Shown one piece after another: positions 42,781-51,618 of a DNA stretch of 64,000 nucleotides (its first letter is position 1; each line of letters starts with the position of its first letter). Location: assembly GCF_003353175.1 (NCBI RefSeq), contig NZ_QHKS01000004.1, forward strand, positions 328,474 to 392,473. The letters are read 5' to 3'. The position numbers and the translations under genes are program-made. The notes beneath the pieces are model-generated. The model did no database searches and was not told the origin of the DNA. It saw only the letters and a list, made by a program, of their open reading frames with translations. The stretch comes from Paraburkholderia lacunae. Its GTDB lineage: Bacteria > Pseudomonadota > Gammaproteobacteria > Burkholderiales > Burkholderiaceae.

Positions 42781-43937
42781 GATGCCTGCGCCCCTTGCCA
42801 GGTCTGCAGCAGTCCGTGCCTCGCCAGGGTGCTCCGCAAACGCGGCTGATCCGCTTGCAACGAGAGCGAATCCGCGAGCTCGATCAGCGGCAATATCCGC
42901 CTCCTGACCTTTTCGACATGGTTCTGCGCGATATCCGCGATTCGATGATTGAGATACGGGTTGAGAAACCGCTCACGCACGCTCGCGATATAACACTCGG
43001 CGCGACTACGCAAATCCATCGCGGCGAATACCTCAAGGACTTCTTCCTGCCACACTGCCTCAATTCCATCACGCAGCCGTACATCGTTCATCGCGTCGAG
43101 AACCGTTTCGGACGAGGCGCGGCGCTCGTTGAGCCACTGCTCGGCCAGCCAGGTATGGACCAGATTGAGGAAGAACAATTTCAACCGCTCGTAACTGCGC
43201 AAATCGTCCGTGAGTATGATGTTCTCGTGTGCGCATGGAAGTTGCATGCCGTCGCGGCGTTCGATTGCCCACAGCGCATAGGGCTCGGCTACCGCGCCGA
43301 CCGGATCGATTGGCTCGGATACGATCCGGTCGACCAGGGAGTTCACCCAGACGCAGTGCTCCTGCAAATAGCCCACGAAGGCTTGAGGGAGCGCCCATTG
43401 TTGGGCCAGACCGAGCACGACGTCCCGAAGGGTGTCGCCATTGTTCGCAACGAGTTCACACGGAAAGACTGACACACCGGCACCGGGCCTCTCGCGCCAT
43501 CGTGCATGAAGCAACGTCAGCAGTTTGGCGGGATAACTGTGCGGCGCCTGCGCAGTGTTCGCCAGTACGGCTGCCGAATCACGCTCGTCGAGCCGATAGC
43601 CTGTATCACCCGTGTTCGATACGATTACGCGGACGTCTTCGATCGTCGCGCGTCGGACCGCAGCCCAGTCTTGATCGGCAGCCCATGCCGTGCGTATGGC
43701 GTGGCATTCGATCGTCTTGTCCACGACCGAGCCGCCTTCCACGCCGCGAATTTTCACGGGGTAACTGCCCGCTTGCGAGAGCGCAGCGACTCGCACGCGG
43801 CTTGATGGATTCCCGGTCGTCTGCACGACACTGATGCCGCCGATCGCATCTCCACGCTCGAGTGCCTGAGACACGAACAGCGCGACGTGAGCCAGCAGGA
43901 ATCGGCTCGTGCCAAACTGAAGTATAGGTTCGCTCAT
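42777..43937 (-). CDS. uxaB: Mannitol dehydrogenase family: tagaturonate reductase-like
   Basis: 386 residues from the ATG at 43937 (MSEPILQFGTSRFLLAHVAL); upstream in-frame codons lack homology. Long-chain polyol dehydrogenase fold: an N-terminal GTSRF segment in place of a classical Rossmann Gly loop, SVFPCELVANNGDTLRDVV and YERLKLFFLNLVHTWLAE near 256-273 with the lysine and asparagine typical of UxaB/UxuB. UxaB reduces D-tagaturonate to D-altronate with NADH. The neighbours (altronate dehydratase directly after, L-galactonate dehydrogenase-like before) support this activity over mannonate or mannitol oxidation. The symbol rests on context. Confidence 0.8.
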   Translation of the reverse strand: MSEPILQFGTSRFLLAHVALFVSQALERGDAIGGISVVQTTGNPSSRVRVAALSQAGSYPVKIRGVEGGSVVDKTIECHAIRTAWAADQDWAAVRRATIEDVRVIVSNTGDTGYRLDERDSAAVLANTAQAPHSYPAKLLTLLHARWRERPGAGVSVFPCELVANNGDTLRDVVLGLAQQWALPQAFVGYLQEHCVWVNSLVDRIVSEPIDPVGAVAEPYALWAIERRDGMQLPCAHENIILTDDLRSYERLKLFFLNLVHTWLAEQWLNERRASSETVLDAMNDVRLRDGIEAVWQEEVLEVFAAMDLRSRAECYIASVRERFLNPYLNHRIADIAQNHVEKVRRRILPLIELADSLSLQADQPRLRSTLARHGLLQTWQGAQAS

Positions 43938-43969
43938 CCTTCCCGTCCTGATTGGTCCGACGCCACCGG

Positions 43970-44980
43970 TCAGCACTCCACCAGCGCCTTCACCACGGTT
44001 TGCCCCGGCTCGAGCAGACGCGGAAACGCGTCCGGCACTTCCGCAAGCTGCATGCGGTGCGTGTTGAGTGCCTGGTCGGGAATGTGTCCCGCGCGCATCG
44101 CCTCGAGCACGGTTTCGAAGTCGACGGTCGTGGCGTTGCGGCTCGCGAGCAAGGTGGTTTCGCGCTTATGAAACTCGGGGTCCGAGAATGCCACCTGGCC
44201 AGGAACGATCGAGATGAGCGTGTATTTGCCGCCGTGCGCGACAAAGCCAAAGCCGCGGTTCATCGCGTCGATGTTCCCCGTCGCATCGAAGACAGCATCG
44301 AAGAACTCGCCGTCTGTCAGCGACGCGAGCTGCTCCGTATCGTCCGTGCCGACCGCGACGGCGGCGTCCACGCCGAGTTGCGACTCGCAGAATGCGAGGC
44401 GGTCGGCACGCGTGTCGAGACAGGTCACGGTGGCGCCGCGAAGCTTCGCGAAGATCATCGCGGCCATCCCGATCGGACCCGCTCCGACCACCAGCACCCG
44501 CTGGCCAGCCAGGACATCCGCCCGTCGCACCGCATGCGCCCCGATGGCGAGGAATTCGAGCATCGCTGCCTGATCGAGTGTCACGCCTTCAGCCTTGTGC
44601 ACGAACTGGGCCGGCACGCTGAGATACTCGGTGAGCGCGCCGTCGCGATGCACGCCCAGCACCTTGATGCCGACGCAACAGTTCGTTTTACCCTGGCGGC
44701 ATGCAACGCAATGCCCGCACGACAAATATGGCATGACGTAGACGCCGTCGCCGGCGGCAAGTCCCGAGTCGGGCTCTGCTTCTACGACCACCGCGGAAAG
44801 TTCGTGGCCCATCACGCGCGGGTATTCCAGATAGGGCTGATTGCCTGTAAAGATGTGAAGGTCGGTGCCGCAAATTCCGACGCGACTGACTCGCAACAGC
44901 ACTTCGCCCTTTTCGCGCGCGGGTACGTCGCGCTGTTGTACGCGCAAGACGCCCGGGGATTCGCAAATGACGCTAAGCAT
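43970..44980 (-). CDS. Zinc-binding medium-chain dehydrogenase, L-galactonate oxidoreductase-like
   Basis: 336 residues. Catalytic zinc site: Cys in VGICGTDLHIF and His-Glu in YPRVMGHELSA. Structural zinc loop: CGHCVACRQGKTNCC with four cysteines. The Rossmann loop VLVVGAGPIGMAAM lies near 165-178. It belongs to the threonine/sorbitol-type MDR group, which includes E. coli LgoD (YjjN, L-galactonate to D-tagaturonate). It lies between the lactonase gene and uxaB/uxaA, exactly where an L-galactonate dehydrogenase would fit. The sorbitol or L-threonine activities cannot be excluded from sequence. Confidence 0.83.
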   Translation of the reverse strand: MLSVICESPGVLRVQQRDVPAREKGEVLLRVSRVGICGTDLHIFTGNQPYLEYPRVMGHELSAVVVEAEPDSGLAAGDGVYVMPYLSCGHCVACRQGKTNCCVGIKVLGVHRDGALTEYLSVPAQFVHKAEGVTLDQAAMLEFLAIGAHAVRRADVLAGQRVLVVGAGPIGMAAMIFAKLRGATVTCLDTRADRLAFCESQLGVDAAVAVGTDDTEQLASLTDGEFFDAVFDATGNIDAMNRGFGFVAHGGKYTLISIVPGQVAFSDPEFHKRETTLLASRNATTVDFETVLEAMRAGHIPDQALNTHRMQLAEVPDAFPRLLEPGQTVVKALVEC

Positions 44981-45015
44981 GGTGGTTTCCTTTTGATCAA
45001 GTTAAGTGCGGCGGG

Positions 45016-45876
45016 TCATACGCCGATGCGATAGAAACGGCATGCATTGCCACCAAACACGTCGGGGGGTGCGGCAGCGCCAAAAAGACGCTCGCAGTCG
45101 TCTTCGCACGCGGACAGCCACTCGCCGTAATCACCGCGGATTGCTGCGAGGCGCAGCACGGGCCAGTCGCTGCCCCACATCAGCCGTTGCGGGCCAAATA
45201 GATCCGCGAGGATGCGAACATACGGATGAAGGCGCGCGCGAACCGCTTCGACGTCGGCTGCGGGCCCTGCCTCGGTCCATAGCCCGGAAAGCTTGCAATG
45301 CACATTGGGCAGGTGCGCGAGGCGCGTCATGGCCGAACACCAGGGCTCCCTTTCGTCCGTCGCGATGTGGGGCTTCGCCGCGTGATCGATGACGATCGGC
45401 AAATCAGGGTAACGTCGCGCAAACGCGTACAGCGAGTCGAGATGACGTGGCATGACCAGCGCGTCGAAGCTAAGATCGTGCTCAGTCATCGCCGCGACCG
45501 CGCCGTCGAGAGCGGGGTCATCGATCCACGCATCGTCGGCGAGATCCTGAAGCATCGGCCGTAGAGCGCGAGCCTTCGGATGCGCGGCGAATGCCGTGAT
45601 CCTGGTCGCTGCAACAGCGGCCTTCAGATCGACCCAGCCGACGACGGCGAGCACGGTCCCGGTTTCATCGGCGAGGTCGAGCAAATAGCGCGTGTCTTCG
45701 ACGGTGGGTAGTGACTGCACAAGTACGGTGCCGTCGATGCGGCCCGCTTCGAGTTCCGGTGTCAGATCGCCGGGGCCGAAATCACGGTAAATCGGGCTCA
45801 GTTCTCGGGGAGGCCAGTGGCCCGCACGCTCGCTGATTCGCCAATAGTGCTGGTGAGCATCGATACGTGGCGTCAC
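45016..45876 (-). CDS. Amidohydrolase-fold sugar lactonase (L-fucono/L-galactono-lactonase-like)
   Basis: 286 residues. GTG start at 45876 overlaps the TGA of the aldose dehydrogenase gene (GTGA). Metal ligands of the COG3618 amidohydrolase group are present: IDAHQHYW (HxH), IVIDHAAKP near 170, and MWGSDWPV near 245 (Asp). The group includes L-fuconolactonase and L-rhamnonolactonase, which open sugar lactones to the acid. It sits after the aldose dehydrogenase that would make the lactone and before the acid dehydrogenase, so hydrolysis of L-galactono- or L-fucono-lactone is expected. Confidence 0.88.
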   Translation of the reverse strand: MTPRIDAHQHYWRISERAGHWPPRELSPIYRDFGPGDLTPELEAGRIDGTVLVQSLPTVEDTRYLLDLADETGTVLAVVGWVDLKAAVAATRITAFAAHPKARALRPMLQDLADDAWIDDPALDGAVAAMTEHDLSFDALVMPRHLDSLYAFARRYPDLPIVIDHAAKPHIATDEREPWCSAMTRLAHLPNVHCKLSGLWTEAGPAADVEAVRARLHPYVRILADLFGPQRLMWGSDWPVLRLAAIRGDYGEWLSACEDDCERLFGAAAPPDVFGGNACRFYRIGV

Positions 45877-46889
45877 GCGTCCCCCTCGGATACCGGCGCA
45901 TTCGCTGCAATCAACCCTTCGTTGCTGAGCGCGGCCCAGAATCCGGCGGGCACACGTTGCTCGAGCCACGCGATGTTCTGCTGCAACTGGGCGACACTGC
46001 GTACGCCCACCACGCACGAGACGACGGCAGGATGTGCGAACGGAAATTGCAATGCGGCCGCCGGAAGGGGAACGTCAAAGCGCTCGCACAGCGCGGACAA
46101 CCGCTGGACCTTCTCGACGACTTCGGCAGGCGCGTCCGCGTAATTGAACTTGCCATTGCCCGCAAGCACACCTGAATTGAACACGCCACCTACGACGATG
46201 GCCGTCCCCACGCGCGCACAGCGATCGAGCAGCGGTTCCAGCGCTGTCTGTTCAAGCAGCGTGTAACGGCCGGCGAGCAGGATCGCGTCGAGTGGCGCCT
46301 CGTTCATCGCATCGACCGCGATTTCCCACTCGTTGACACCGAGACCGATCGCACGCACCTCACCACTCTGCCGCAGTTCAGCCAACGCGCGTAATCCGCC
46401 GCCCGCAACCAATTGATCCCAGAAGTGAGGGTGACGGTCGCCATGTGTCATGGCGCCGATGTCGTGCACATAGAGAACATCGATCCGCGACGTCCCGAGC
46501 CGCTGCTGGCTATCCTCGTACGAGCGCATGACGCCACCGTAGCTGTAATCGAAGATTGGCCGGAAAGGAAGCGGTTCGGCCCAGCCATCATCGCCGGGTC
46601 GCACGCTCGCGTCGGGCCGCATCAAGCGGCCCACTTTCGAACTTAAAGTGAATGCATCACGCTCGCGCAGCGCGAGTGCCTGCCCCACGCGCCGCTCGGA
46701 GAGCGTATAGCCATAGTACGGGGCGGTATCGAAATAGCGCACGCCCGCGGACCATGCCGCCTCGACAAGCGCCGTCGCGTCGGCGGATGACATGGGACGG
46801 TAGAGGCCGCCAAGCTGGGAACAACCCAGACCGAGGGCGGGCAACTTCAGCCCGCTGCGAGGCAAGGCGCGCAATTCATGAGCATTCAT
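45873..46889 (-). CDS. Aldo/keto reductase: D-threo-aldose 1-dehydrogenase (L-fucose/L-galactose dehydrogenase)
   Basis: 338 residues from the ATG at 46889. AKR barrel with the catalytic tetrad: Asp in FDTAPYYGYTLSE, Tyr in the same motif, Lys in LSSKVGRLM and His in LYVHDIGAM. The overall wording (PLPFRPIFDYSYGGVMRSYE, GLGVNEWE) is that of L-fucose/D-threo-aldose dehydrogenases, which oxidise C1 of L-fucose, L-galactose or D-arabinose to the lactone using NAD(P)+. First catabolic gene after the transporter. It overlaps the lactonase start. Confidence 0.9.
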   Translation of the reverse strand: MNAHELRALPRSGLKLPALGLGCSQLGGLYRPMSSADATALVEAAWSAGVRYFDTAPYYGYTLSERRVGQALALRERDAFTLSSKVGRLMRPDASVRPGDDGWAEPLPFRPIFDYSYGGVMRSYEDSQQRLGTSRIDVLYVHDIGAMTHGDRHPHFWDQLVAGGGLRALAELRQSGEVRAIGLGVNEWEIAVDAMNEAPLDAILLAGRYTLLEQTALEPLLDRCARVGTAIVVGGVFNSGVLAGNGKFNYADAPAEVVEKVQRLSALCERFDVPLPAAALQFPFAHPAVVSCVVGVRSVAQLQQNIAWLEQRVPAGFWAALSNEGLIAANAPVSEGDA

Positions 46890-46989
46890 GGGCCGGGGGT
46901 GCAATATGAAGGAATATAGGTTGCCGAACGGGACCGTGAAACGGACCTGCATCGATCCGGCGTAGCATCGCCGCAGGTCCGTGGCCTCG

Positions 46990-47937
46990 TCAGTAGAGGA
47001 CGTTCTTTGCTTCCGGGGAATCGAGGTTCTGCTTGTCGACCATGACGACGCCCGTATCGACCTGCTTCGCGACGGGTTTGTGCTCGATGACGCTCACCAC
47101 AGTCTGAATACCCTTGTATCCCATCTGATAGGATCCCTGAACGGCGATCGCCTGAATCGTGCCGTCGCGTGCGAAGTCCTGCAGGTCCTGGTTGCCGTCG
47201 AAGCCGATAGCCACCAGTTTTCCTGCCTTCCCGGACTGCTTGAGTGCGCGGCCCATCCCGACGGCCGTGGGTTCATTGGCGCCGAAAATACCCTTCAGGT
47301 CGGGATTGGCCGAAAGCACGTCGGTCGTCTGATTCAATGCAGTAGCCATCTGCGACTGCGAGTAGTATGGCCCGACAATTTGCAGCTTCGAGTGGGCAGC
47401 GATGTACTTGCGGAAGCCCCCAACACGCCCGATTTCCGATCCGGCTCCAGGCACATAGGACATGATGGCGATCTTGCCCGTCTGACCGACGCGATCGATC
47501 AGCGACTTCGCGCACAGTTCCCCGGCCTTCTCGTTGTCGGTGGACAGGAACGACTGGTAGTACTGCTTGCCTGCATCCGAAAGTGCCGAGTCGATCAGCA
47601 CGACCGGGATGTGCGCCTCCCACGCTTTCTTGATGGCCGGCACGAGGGCATCAGGATCGGACGGCGCGAGCACGATGCCCGCGACGTGCCGGTTGACTGC
47701 GTTCTCGACCATATTGACTTCGTCGGCGATGGCCGATTCAGCAGCCGGTCCCTGGAAGGTCATCGTATAGCCCTTCGCCTCGCCAAGCGCGGCATTCGCG
47801 CCTTTCTGCACGTTTTGCCAGTAGTTCGAATTGACCGTCTTGACAATCACTGCGACCTCGCCGCCTGCTGCATACGCCCCCGTCGTGAACATCGTGCAAA
47901 GCAGTGCCGATACCGCCATTAATGGGAACTTCTTCAT
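46990..47937 (-). CDS. Sugar ABC transporter binding protein (RbsB-type)
   Basis: 315 residues. Signal peptide 1-23 (SALLCTMFTTGAYAAGG). Periplasmic-binding protein type I fold with VAVIVKTVNSNYWQNVQKGA at the N-terminus, GIVLAPSDPDALVPAIKKA, VLIDSALSD and IFGANEPTAVGMGRAL; the domain order matches ribose/xylose binding proteins. It captures the sugar in the periplasm and delivers it to the permease and ATPase encoded upstream. It follows the permease by 37 bases and precedes the aldose dehydrogenase by about 100. Confidence 0.9.
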   Translation of the reverse strand: MKKFPLMAVSALLCTMFTTGAYAAGGEVAVIVKTVNSNYWQNVQKGANAALGEAKGYTMTFQGPAAESAIADEVNMVENAVNRHVAGIVLAPSDPDALVPAIKKAWEAHIPVVLIDSALSDAGKQYYQSFLSTDNEKAGELCAKSLIDRVGQTGKIAIMSYVPGAGSEIGRVGGFRKYIAAHSKLQIVGPYYSQSQMATALNQTTDVLSANPDLKGIFGANEPTAVGMGRALKQSGKAGKLVAIGFDGNQDLQDFARDGTIQAIAVQGSYQMGYKGIQTVVSVIEHKPVAKQVDTGVVMVDKQNLDSPEAKNVLY

Positions 47938-47974
47938 GTCTCGCTCCTATGTCGCGTGGTTAAACTTCTTGTGG

Positions 47975-49006
47975 TCACCGCTTCCGGCTTCGCAACTGGT
48001 CGATCCAGACGGTGCCCAGAATGACGACGCCGATAATGATCTGCTGAATGAAACTGGACACCCCATTCATGTTCAGACCGTTGCGAAGAACGCCGATCAC
48101 GAACGCGCCGATCGCCGTGCCGGACATCGCGCCCACGCCGCCCATCAGGGACGTGCCGCCGATCACCGCGCTCGCGATCGCATCGAGTTCGTACATGACG
48201 CCTTCGTTGGGCTGGCCGGTCACGAGCCGGGACATCAACACGCATCCCGTCACGCCGGCCAGCACACCGGAGAACACGTAAGTGAAAAGCTTTACGCCCT
48301 GAACGTTGACGCCGGAAAGTCGCGCTGCCTCCGCATTCGAGCCGACGGCGTGGATGTGACGGCCGAGTGAAGTCTTCGAGAGCAGTACTGAACCCGCGAC
48401 GAATAGCACGATCATGATGACAACGGGGTATGGAATACCGGGAAAGGTCGTGTCCGGAAAACCGTCAGAACCGATATGGGAGAGGCGAAACAACGCACCG
48501 TTGCCAAGCACGCCAAACGCATCGCCGAGGTCGGAGACGGGACGTGCCCCAGTGATCTCCAGTGCAAGGCCGCGTGCGACCAGCATCATGCCGAGCGTCG
48601 CGATGAAGGGCGGCAAGCCCATGCGCGTCACGCAGATGCCGTTGACGAAACCGCACAGCCCGCCCACCGTGATCCCGCTGAGCATGGCGACCGGCACCGG
48701 CGTACCGGCTTTCACGAGCAGCGCCGCCGACACCCCTGCTAGCGCGAGCACCGAGCCCACGGAAAGGTCGATGCCGCCCGTGATGATCACGCAGGTGGCC
48801 GCGACGCCAAGATACGCGATGGAGGTCACCTGCAAGCTGACGGTCATCATGTTGCCGACCGAGAAGAAAGCCGTGCTCGTGATGGAGAACGCGATCACAA
48901 GTGCTACGAGGCTGCCCAATGCCGCGAACTTCTGGATGAGCTCGCGCCGCCGCTGACGTGCCGTCCGATCCACGGCCTGGGTCCGATCCGATGTCATTTC
49001 AAGCAT
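47975..49006 (-). CDS. Sugar ABC transporter permease (RbsC-type)
   Basis: 343 residues, about nine or ten hydrophobic helices. RbsC features include CVIITGGIDLSVGSVLALAG near 78-97 and NEGVMYELDAIASAVIGGTS followed by GGVGAMSGTAIGAFVIGV. The start is set at the ATG at 49006, which lies inside the end of the ATPase gene (8-base overlap); an ATG at 48997 just beyond the ATPase stop is an alternative. Together with the binding protein and ATPase it forms a CUT2 importer. Confidence 0.9.
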   Translation of the reverse strand: MLEMTSDRTQAVDRTARQRRRELIQKFAALGSLVALVIAFSITSTAFFSVGNMMTVSLQVTSIAYLGVAATCVIITGGIDLSVGSVLALAGVSAALLVKAGTPVPVAMLSGITVGGLCGFVNGICVTRMGLPPFIATLGMMLVARGLALEITGARPVSDLGDAFGVLGNGALFRLSHIGSDGFPDTTFPGIPYPVVIMIVLFVAGSVLLSKTSLGRHIHAVGSNAEAARLSGVNVQGVKLFTYVFSGVLAGVTGCVLMSRLVTGQPNEGVMYELDAIASAVIGGTSLMGGVGAMSGTAIGAFVIGVLRNGLNMNGVSSFIQQIIIGVVILGTVWIDQLRSRKR

Positions 49007-50549
49007 GTGTGTGTCCCGAAGCAAAGTGCATGATTTCCTCCTGACTGGTCTGTTTCGTTTCGAGAACCGCCGTCATCTGGCCCTCGTGAAATACGGCAAT
49101 TCGATCTGTCATCCCAAGCAGCTCCGGCAACTCCGAACTGATCAGCACGACACCGACGCCGTCTGCCGCGAGCCTGTCCATCAGCCCGTAAATGGCGAAC
49201 TTAGCTCCCACGTCGATCCCGCGCGTGGGCTCGTCGAAGAACAGGATCTTCGATCCGCGATAGAGCCACTTGCCGATCACGACCTTCTGCTGATTGCCGC
49301 CGGACAGGTTGCGTACGATCTGGTCGACAGATGGCGTGCGGATAGCCAGTTCCTGCACGTAGCGCTGCGCAACCGCAGCCTCGTCGCTAAAACGCAGGAA
49401 GCCGGCGCGCGACGAGATGGCCCGCACATTCGCAAGCGTGATGTTCGCGGCGACGGGCATCGCGAGCGCGAGACCGTCCTGCTTGCGGTCTTCCGACAGG
49501 TATGCGATGCCGTGACGGATGGCTTCGCGCGGCGAGCGTATCGTCACGGGCTGACCGTGAAGCGTAATCGCGCCGCCGTCGAGCCTGTCGGCACCGAAGA
49601 TCGCGCGGGCGACTTCGGTACGGCCTGCGCCCATGAGACCGGCGAAGCCGAGGATCTCGCCTTGGCGAAGCTCGAATGAAACCGGACCGAAGACGCCTGC
49701 CCGACTCAGGTCGCGCACGCGCAGCAGCACGGTGTCGGTGGGCCGCGACTGCCGCGGCGGATACGCGTCTTCGAGCGAACGTCCCACCATGCGGGCGACG
49801 ATGTCGTTCACGCTCAGCGCGGAAAAGTCATCGGTGGAAATATGGCGACCGTCGCGCAGCACTGTCACGCGGTCGACGATTTGCGCCATTTCGTCGAGAC
49901 GGTGCGAGATGTAAAGGATCGCCACGCCTGCCGCCCGTAACTCCTTGATGATCCGAAAGAGCTGAACCGTTTCCGATTCGGTGAGCGACGAGGTGGGCTC
50001 GTCCATGATCAGCACAAGGGCGTCGAGCGACAGCGCTTTCGCGATTTCGACCATTTGCTGCTGCGCGATGGACAGCGCGCCGACCGGCATCGTCGGGGCC
50101 ACGTTCAGGCCGACGCGTGCGAGACAACGCGCCGCGTCGGCGTTGAGCTTGCGGGAGTCGACAAACGGCCCGCGTTTGGGTTCACGTGCGAGGTACAGGT
50201 TTTCCGCCACCGTCAGGTGCGGTACGAGGTTGAGCTCCTGATGAATGATCGCGATACCGGCCGCCTGTGCCTCGGACGTCGAATGAAACCGCACCGGCTC
50301 GCCACGATAACGAATGGTGCCTTCGTCGGGCGAGTACTGACCGCTGATGATCTTCATCAGCGTGGACTTACCTGCCCCATTTTCACCACAGACGGCGTGG
50401 ACCTCCCCACGCCGCAGATCGAGGTGAATGCCGTCGAGGGCGATGACGCCCGGAAAGCGCTTGCCGATGCCCTCCAGGCGCAGGATTTCCCGGTCGGGGA
50501 ACTCGTGGGGCTCGGCAGCGAGGCTGGACGGACCGTGAAGCATTGTCAT
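48999..50549 (-). CDS. Sugar ABC transporter ATPase with two nucleotide-binding domains (RbsA-type)
   Basis: 516 residues from the ATG at 50549 with an AGGAG ribosome site; the frame upstream lacks homology. First domain has Walker A GENGAGKST and Walker B LIMDEPTSSLT; the ABC signature is degenerate (LSIAQQQMVEIAKAL). Second domain has the reduced Walker A GLMGAGRTE, the signature LSGGNQQKVVIGKWL and Walker B LFFDEPTRGID. This asymmetric pair is standard for RbsA/XylG. It is the first gene of the operon, facing the divergent GntR gene. Confidence 0.93.
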   Translation of the reverse strand: MTMLHGPSSLAAEPHEFPDREILRLEGIGKRFPGVIALDGIHLDLRRGEVHAVCGENGAGKSTLMKIISGQYSPDEGTIRYRGEPVRFHSTSEAQAAGIAIIHQELNLVPHLTVAENLYLAREPKRGPFVDSRKLNADAARCLARVGLNVAPTMPVGALSIAQQQMVEIAKALSLDALVLIMDEPTSSLTESETVQLFRIIKELRAAGVAILYISHRLDEMAQIVDRVTVLRDGRHISTDDFSALSVNDIVARMVGRSLEDAYPPRQSRPTDTVLLRVRDLSRAGVFGPVSFELRQGEILGFAGLMGAGRTEVARAIFGADRLDGGAITLHGQPVTIRSPREAIRHGIAYLSEDRKQDGLALAMPVAANITLANVRAISSRAGFLRFSDEAAVAQRYVQELAIRTPSVDQIVRNLSGGNQQKVVIGKWLYRGSKILFFDEPTRGIDVGAKFAIYGLMDRLAADGVGVVLISSELPELLGMTDRIAVFHEGQMTAVLETKQTSQEEIMHFASGHTHA

Positions 50550-50586
50550 TGCGTCTCCTGTGGAAGGCCGATCTGGCGCTGCGCGC

Positions 50587-50642
50587 TGGTCAGTCCAATT
50601 TGGTTTAATTAAACAGAAATTTCGCCAATTGGTCAAGCCAAT
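50587..50642. promoter_or_regulatory. Two operator-like repeats between the sugar operon and its GntR gene
   Basis: TGGTCAGTCCAAT (50587-50599) and TGGTCAAGCCAAT (50630-50642) differ at two of 13 positions and are 43 bases apart, near four helix turns. The second extends to the palindrome ATTGGTCAAGCCAAT. The TTGGTC..CCAA symmetry resembles sites used by FadR-subfamily GntR proteins. They sit 38-90 bases before the ATPase start, suited to repression by the divergent regulator. Confidence 0.55.
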
Positions 50643-50782
50643 ACGAACTTTTGTAACTGACCTTACCAAGATGACAAAACCTTTGACTGGGGCAGATCGA
50701 CTGTCAAGTATGGCTTTCCCCGGTTATGCTAGAGTTACCGAATGGCTCCTGATGCCACCTATGACTGGCAACGACCTGCAAT

Positions 50783-51484
50783 ATGAAATCGACAGAACCA
50801 AAGCGGCTTTACCAAACTGTTGCCGCACAGATCCTCGCGCTGATTCGTCAGGAGGAATTTCCCGCTGGAGAACGGCTGCCGCCTGAGCGTGAACTGGCCT
50901 TAAAGCTCGGCGTGTCACGTCCGTCGCTGCGCGAAGCACTCATCGCGCTGGAGATCGGCGGTCAGATAGAGATCCGGATGGGGTCGGGCGTTTATGTGCG
51001 CGATGCAAGCGCGGACGACGTGAGCGTGATGGGCGCGCTTGGCGACAGTCCGTCGGAGCTGATGCAGGCGCGCGCTGCTATAGAAGGCAGCGTGGTCGTG
51101 CTTGCTACGGCGCGCATGACGGCGGCCACGCTGGATCGTCTGCGCCGCATGATCGAGCGCATGCGTCGACTCGCTGCAGCGGGCAAATCGCCCGTTGAAG
51201 CGGATCGCCAATTCCACATGCTGATTGCGGAAACCGCAGGTAACTCGGTGCTCAGCCGCTTTGTTGGAGAGCTGTTCGATAGCCGCCACGATCCCATTGC
51301 AGCCGCCATGCGGGGTCACACGGAAAGCGCGCAAACCTGGACCGCAGCGGTACGGGAACACGAGGACGTACTGAAAGCGCTGCAGGCTGGCGACCCCATC
51401 GCCGCTCAAACAGCGATGCGCGCGCATTTAAGGGCTTCCGAAGAACGATGGATTAGCGGCGCGTTGAAGCAACGCACGGATTGA
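50783..51484 (+). CDS. GntR-family regulator, FadR subfamily
   Basis: 233 residues. Winged helix at the N-terminus (LYQTVAAQILALIRQEEFPAG, RLPPERELALKLGVSRPSLR), then an FCD ligand-binding domain from about 85 with RQFHMLIAETAGN and EHEDVLKALQAGD, the latter including a metal-ligand histidine. FCD regulators respond to sugar acids and related carboxylates. It is divergent from the L-sugar operon and shares its intergenic region and operator-like repeats, so it probably represses that operon until an intermediate such as galactonate, tagaturonate or altronate binds. Confidence 0.9.
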   Translation: MKSTEPKRLYQTVAAQILALIRQEEFPAGERLPPERELALKLGVSRPSLREALIALEIGGQIEIRMGSGVYVRDASADDVSVMGALGDSPSELMQARAAIEGSVVVLATARMTAATLDRLRRMIERMRRLAAAGKSPVEADRQFHMLIAETAGNSVLSRFVGELFDSRHDPIAAAMRGHTESAQTWTAAVREHEDVLKALQAGDPIAAQTAMRAHLRASEERWISGALKQRTD

Positions 51485-51618
51485 GGACAGACGTTGTACG
51501 CGAACGTGGCCAGATCATCGAGCAAGGTGCGGAAGCTATGCACCGGAAAGCCATCCTCGCCAAGCCTGGAGGCGTCCTTCGCTTTCGCCTGGTCCGAACG
51601 ACAAAATCTCTGGAACAC

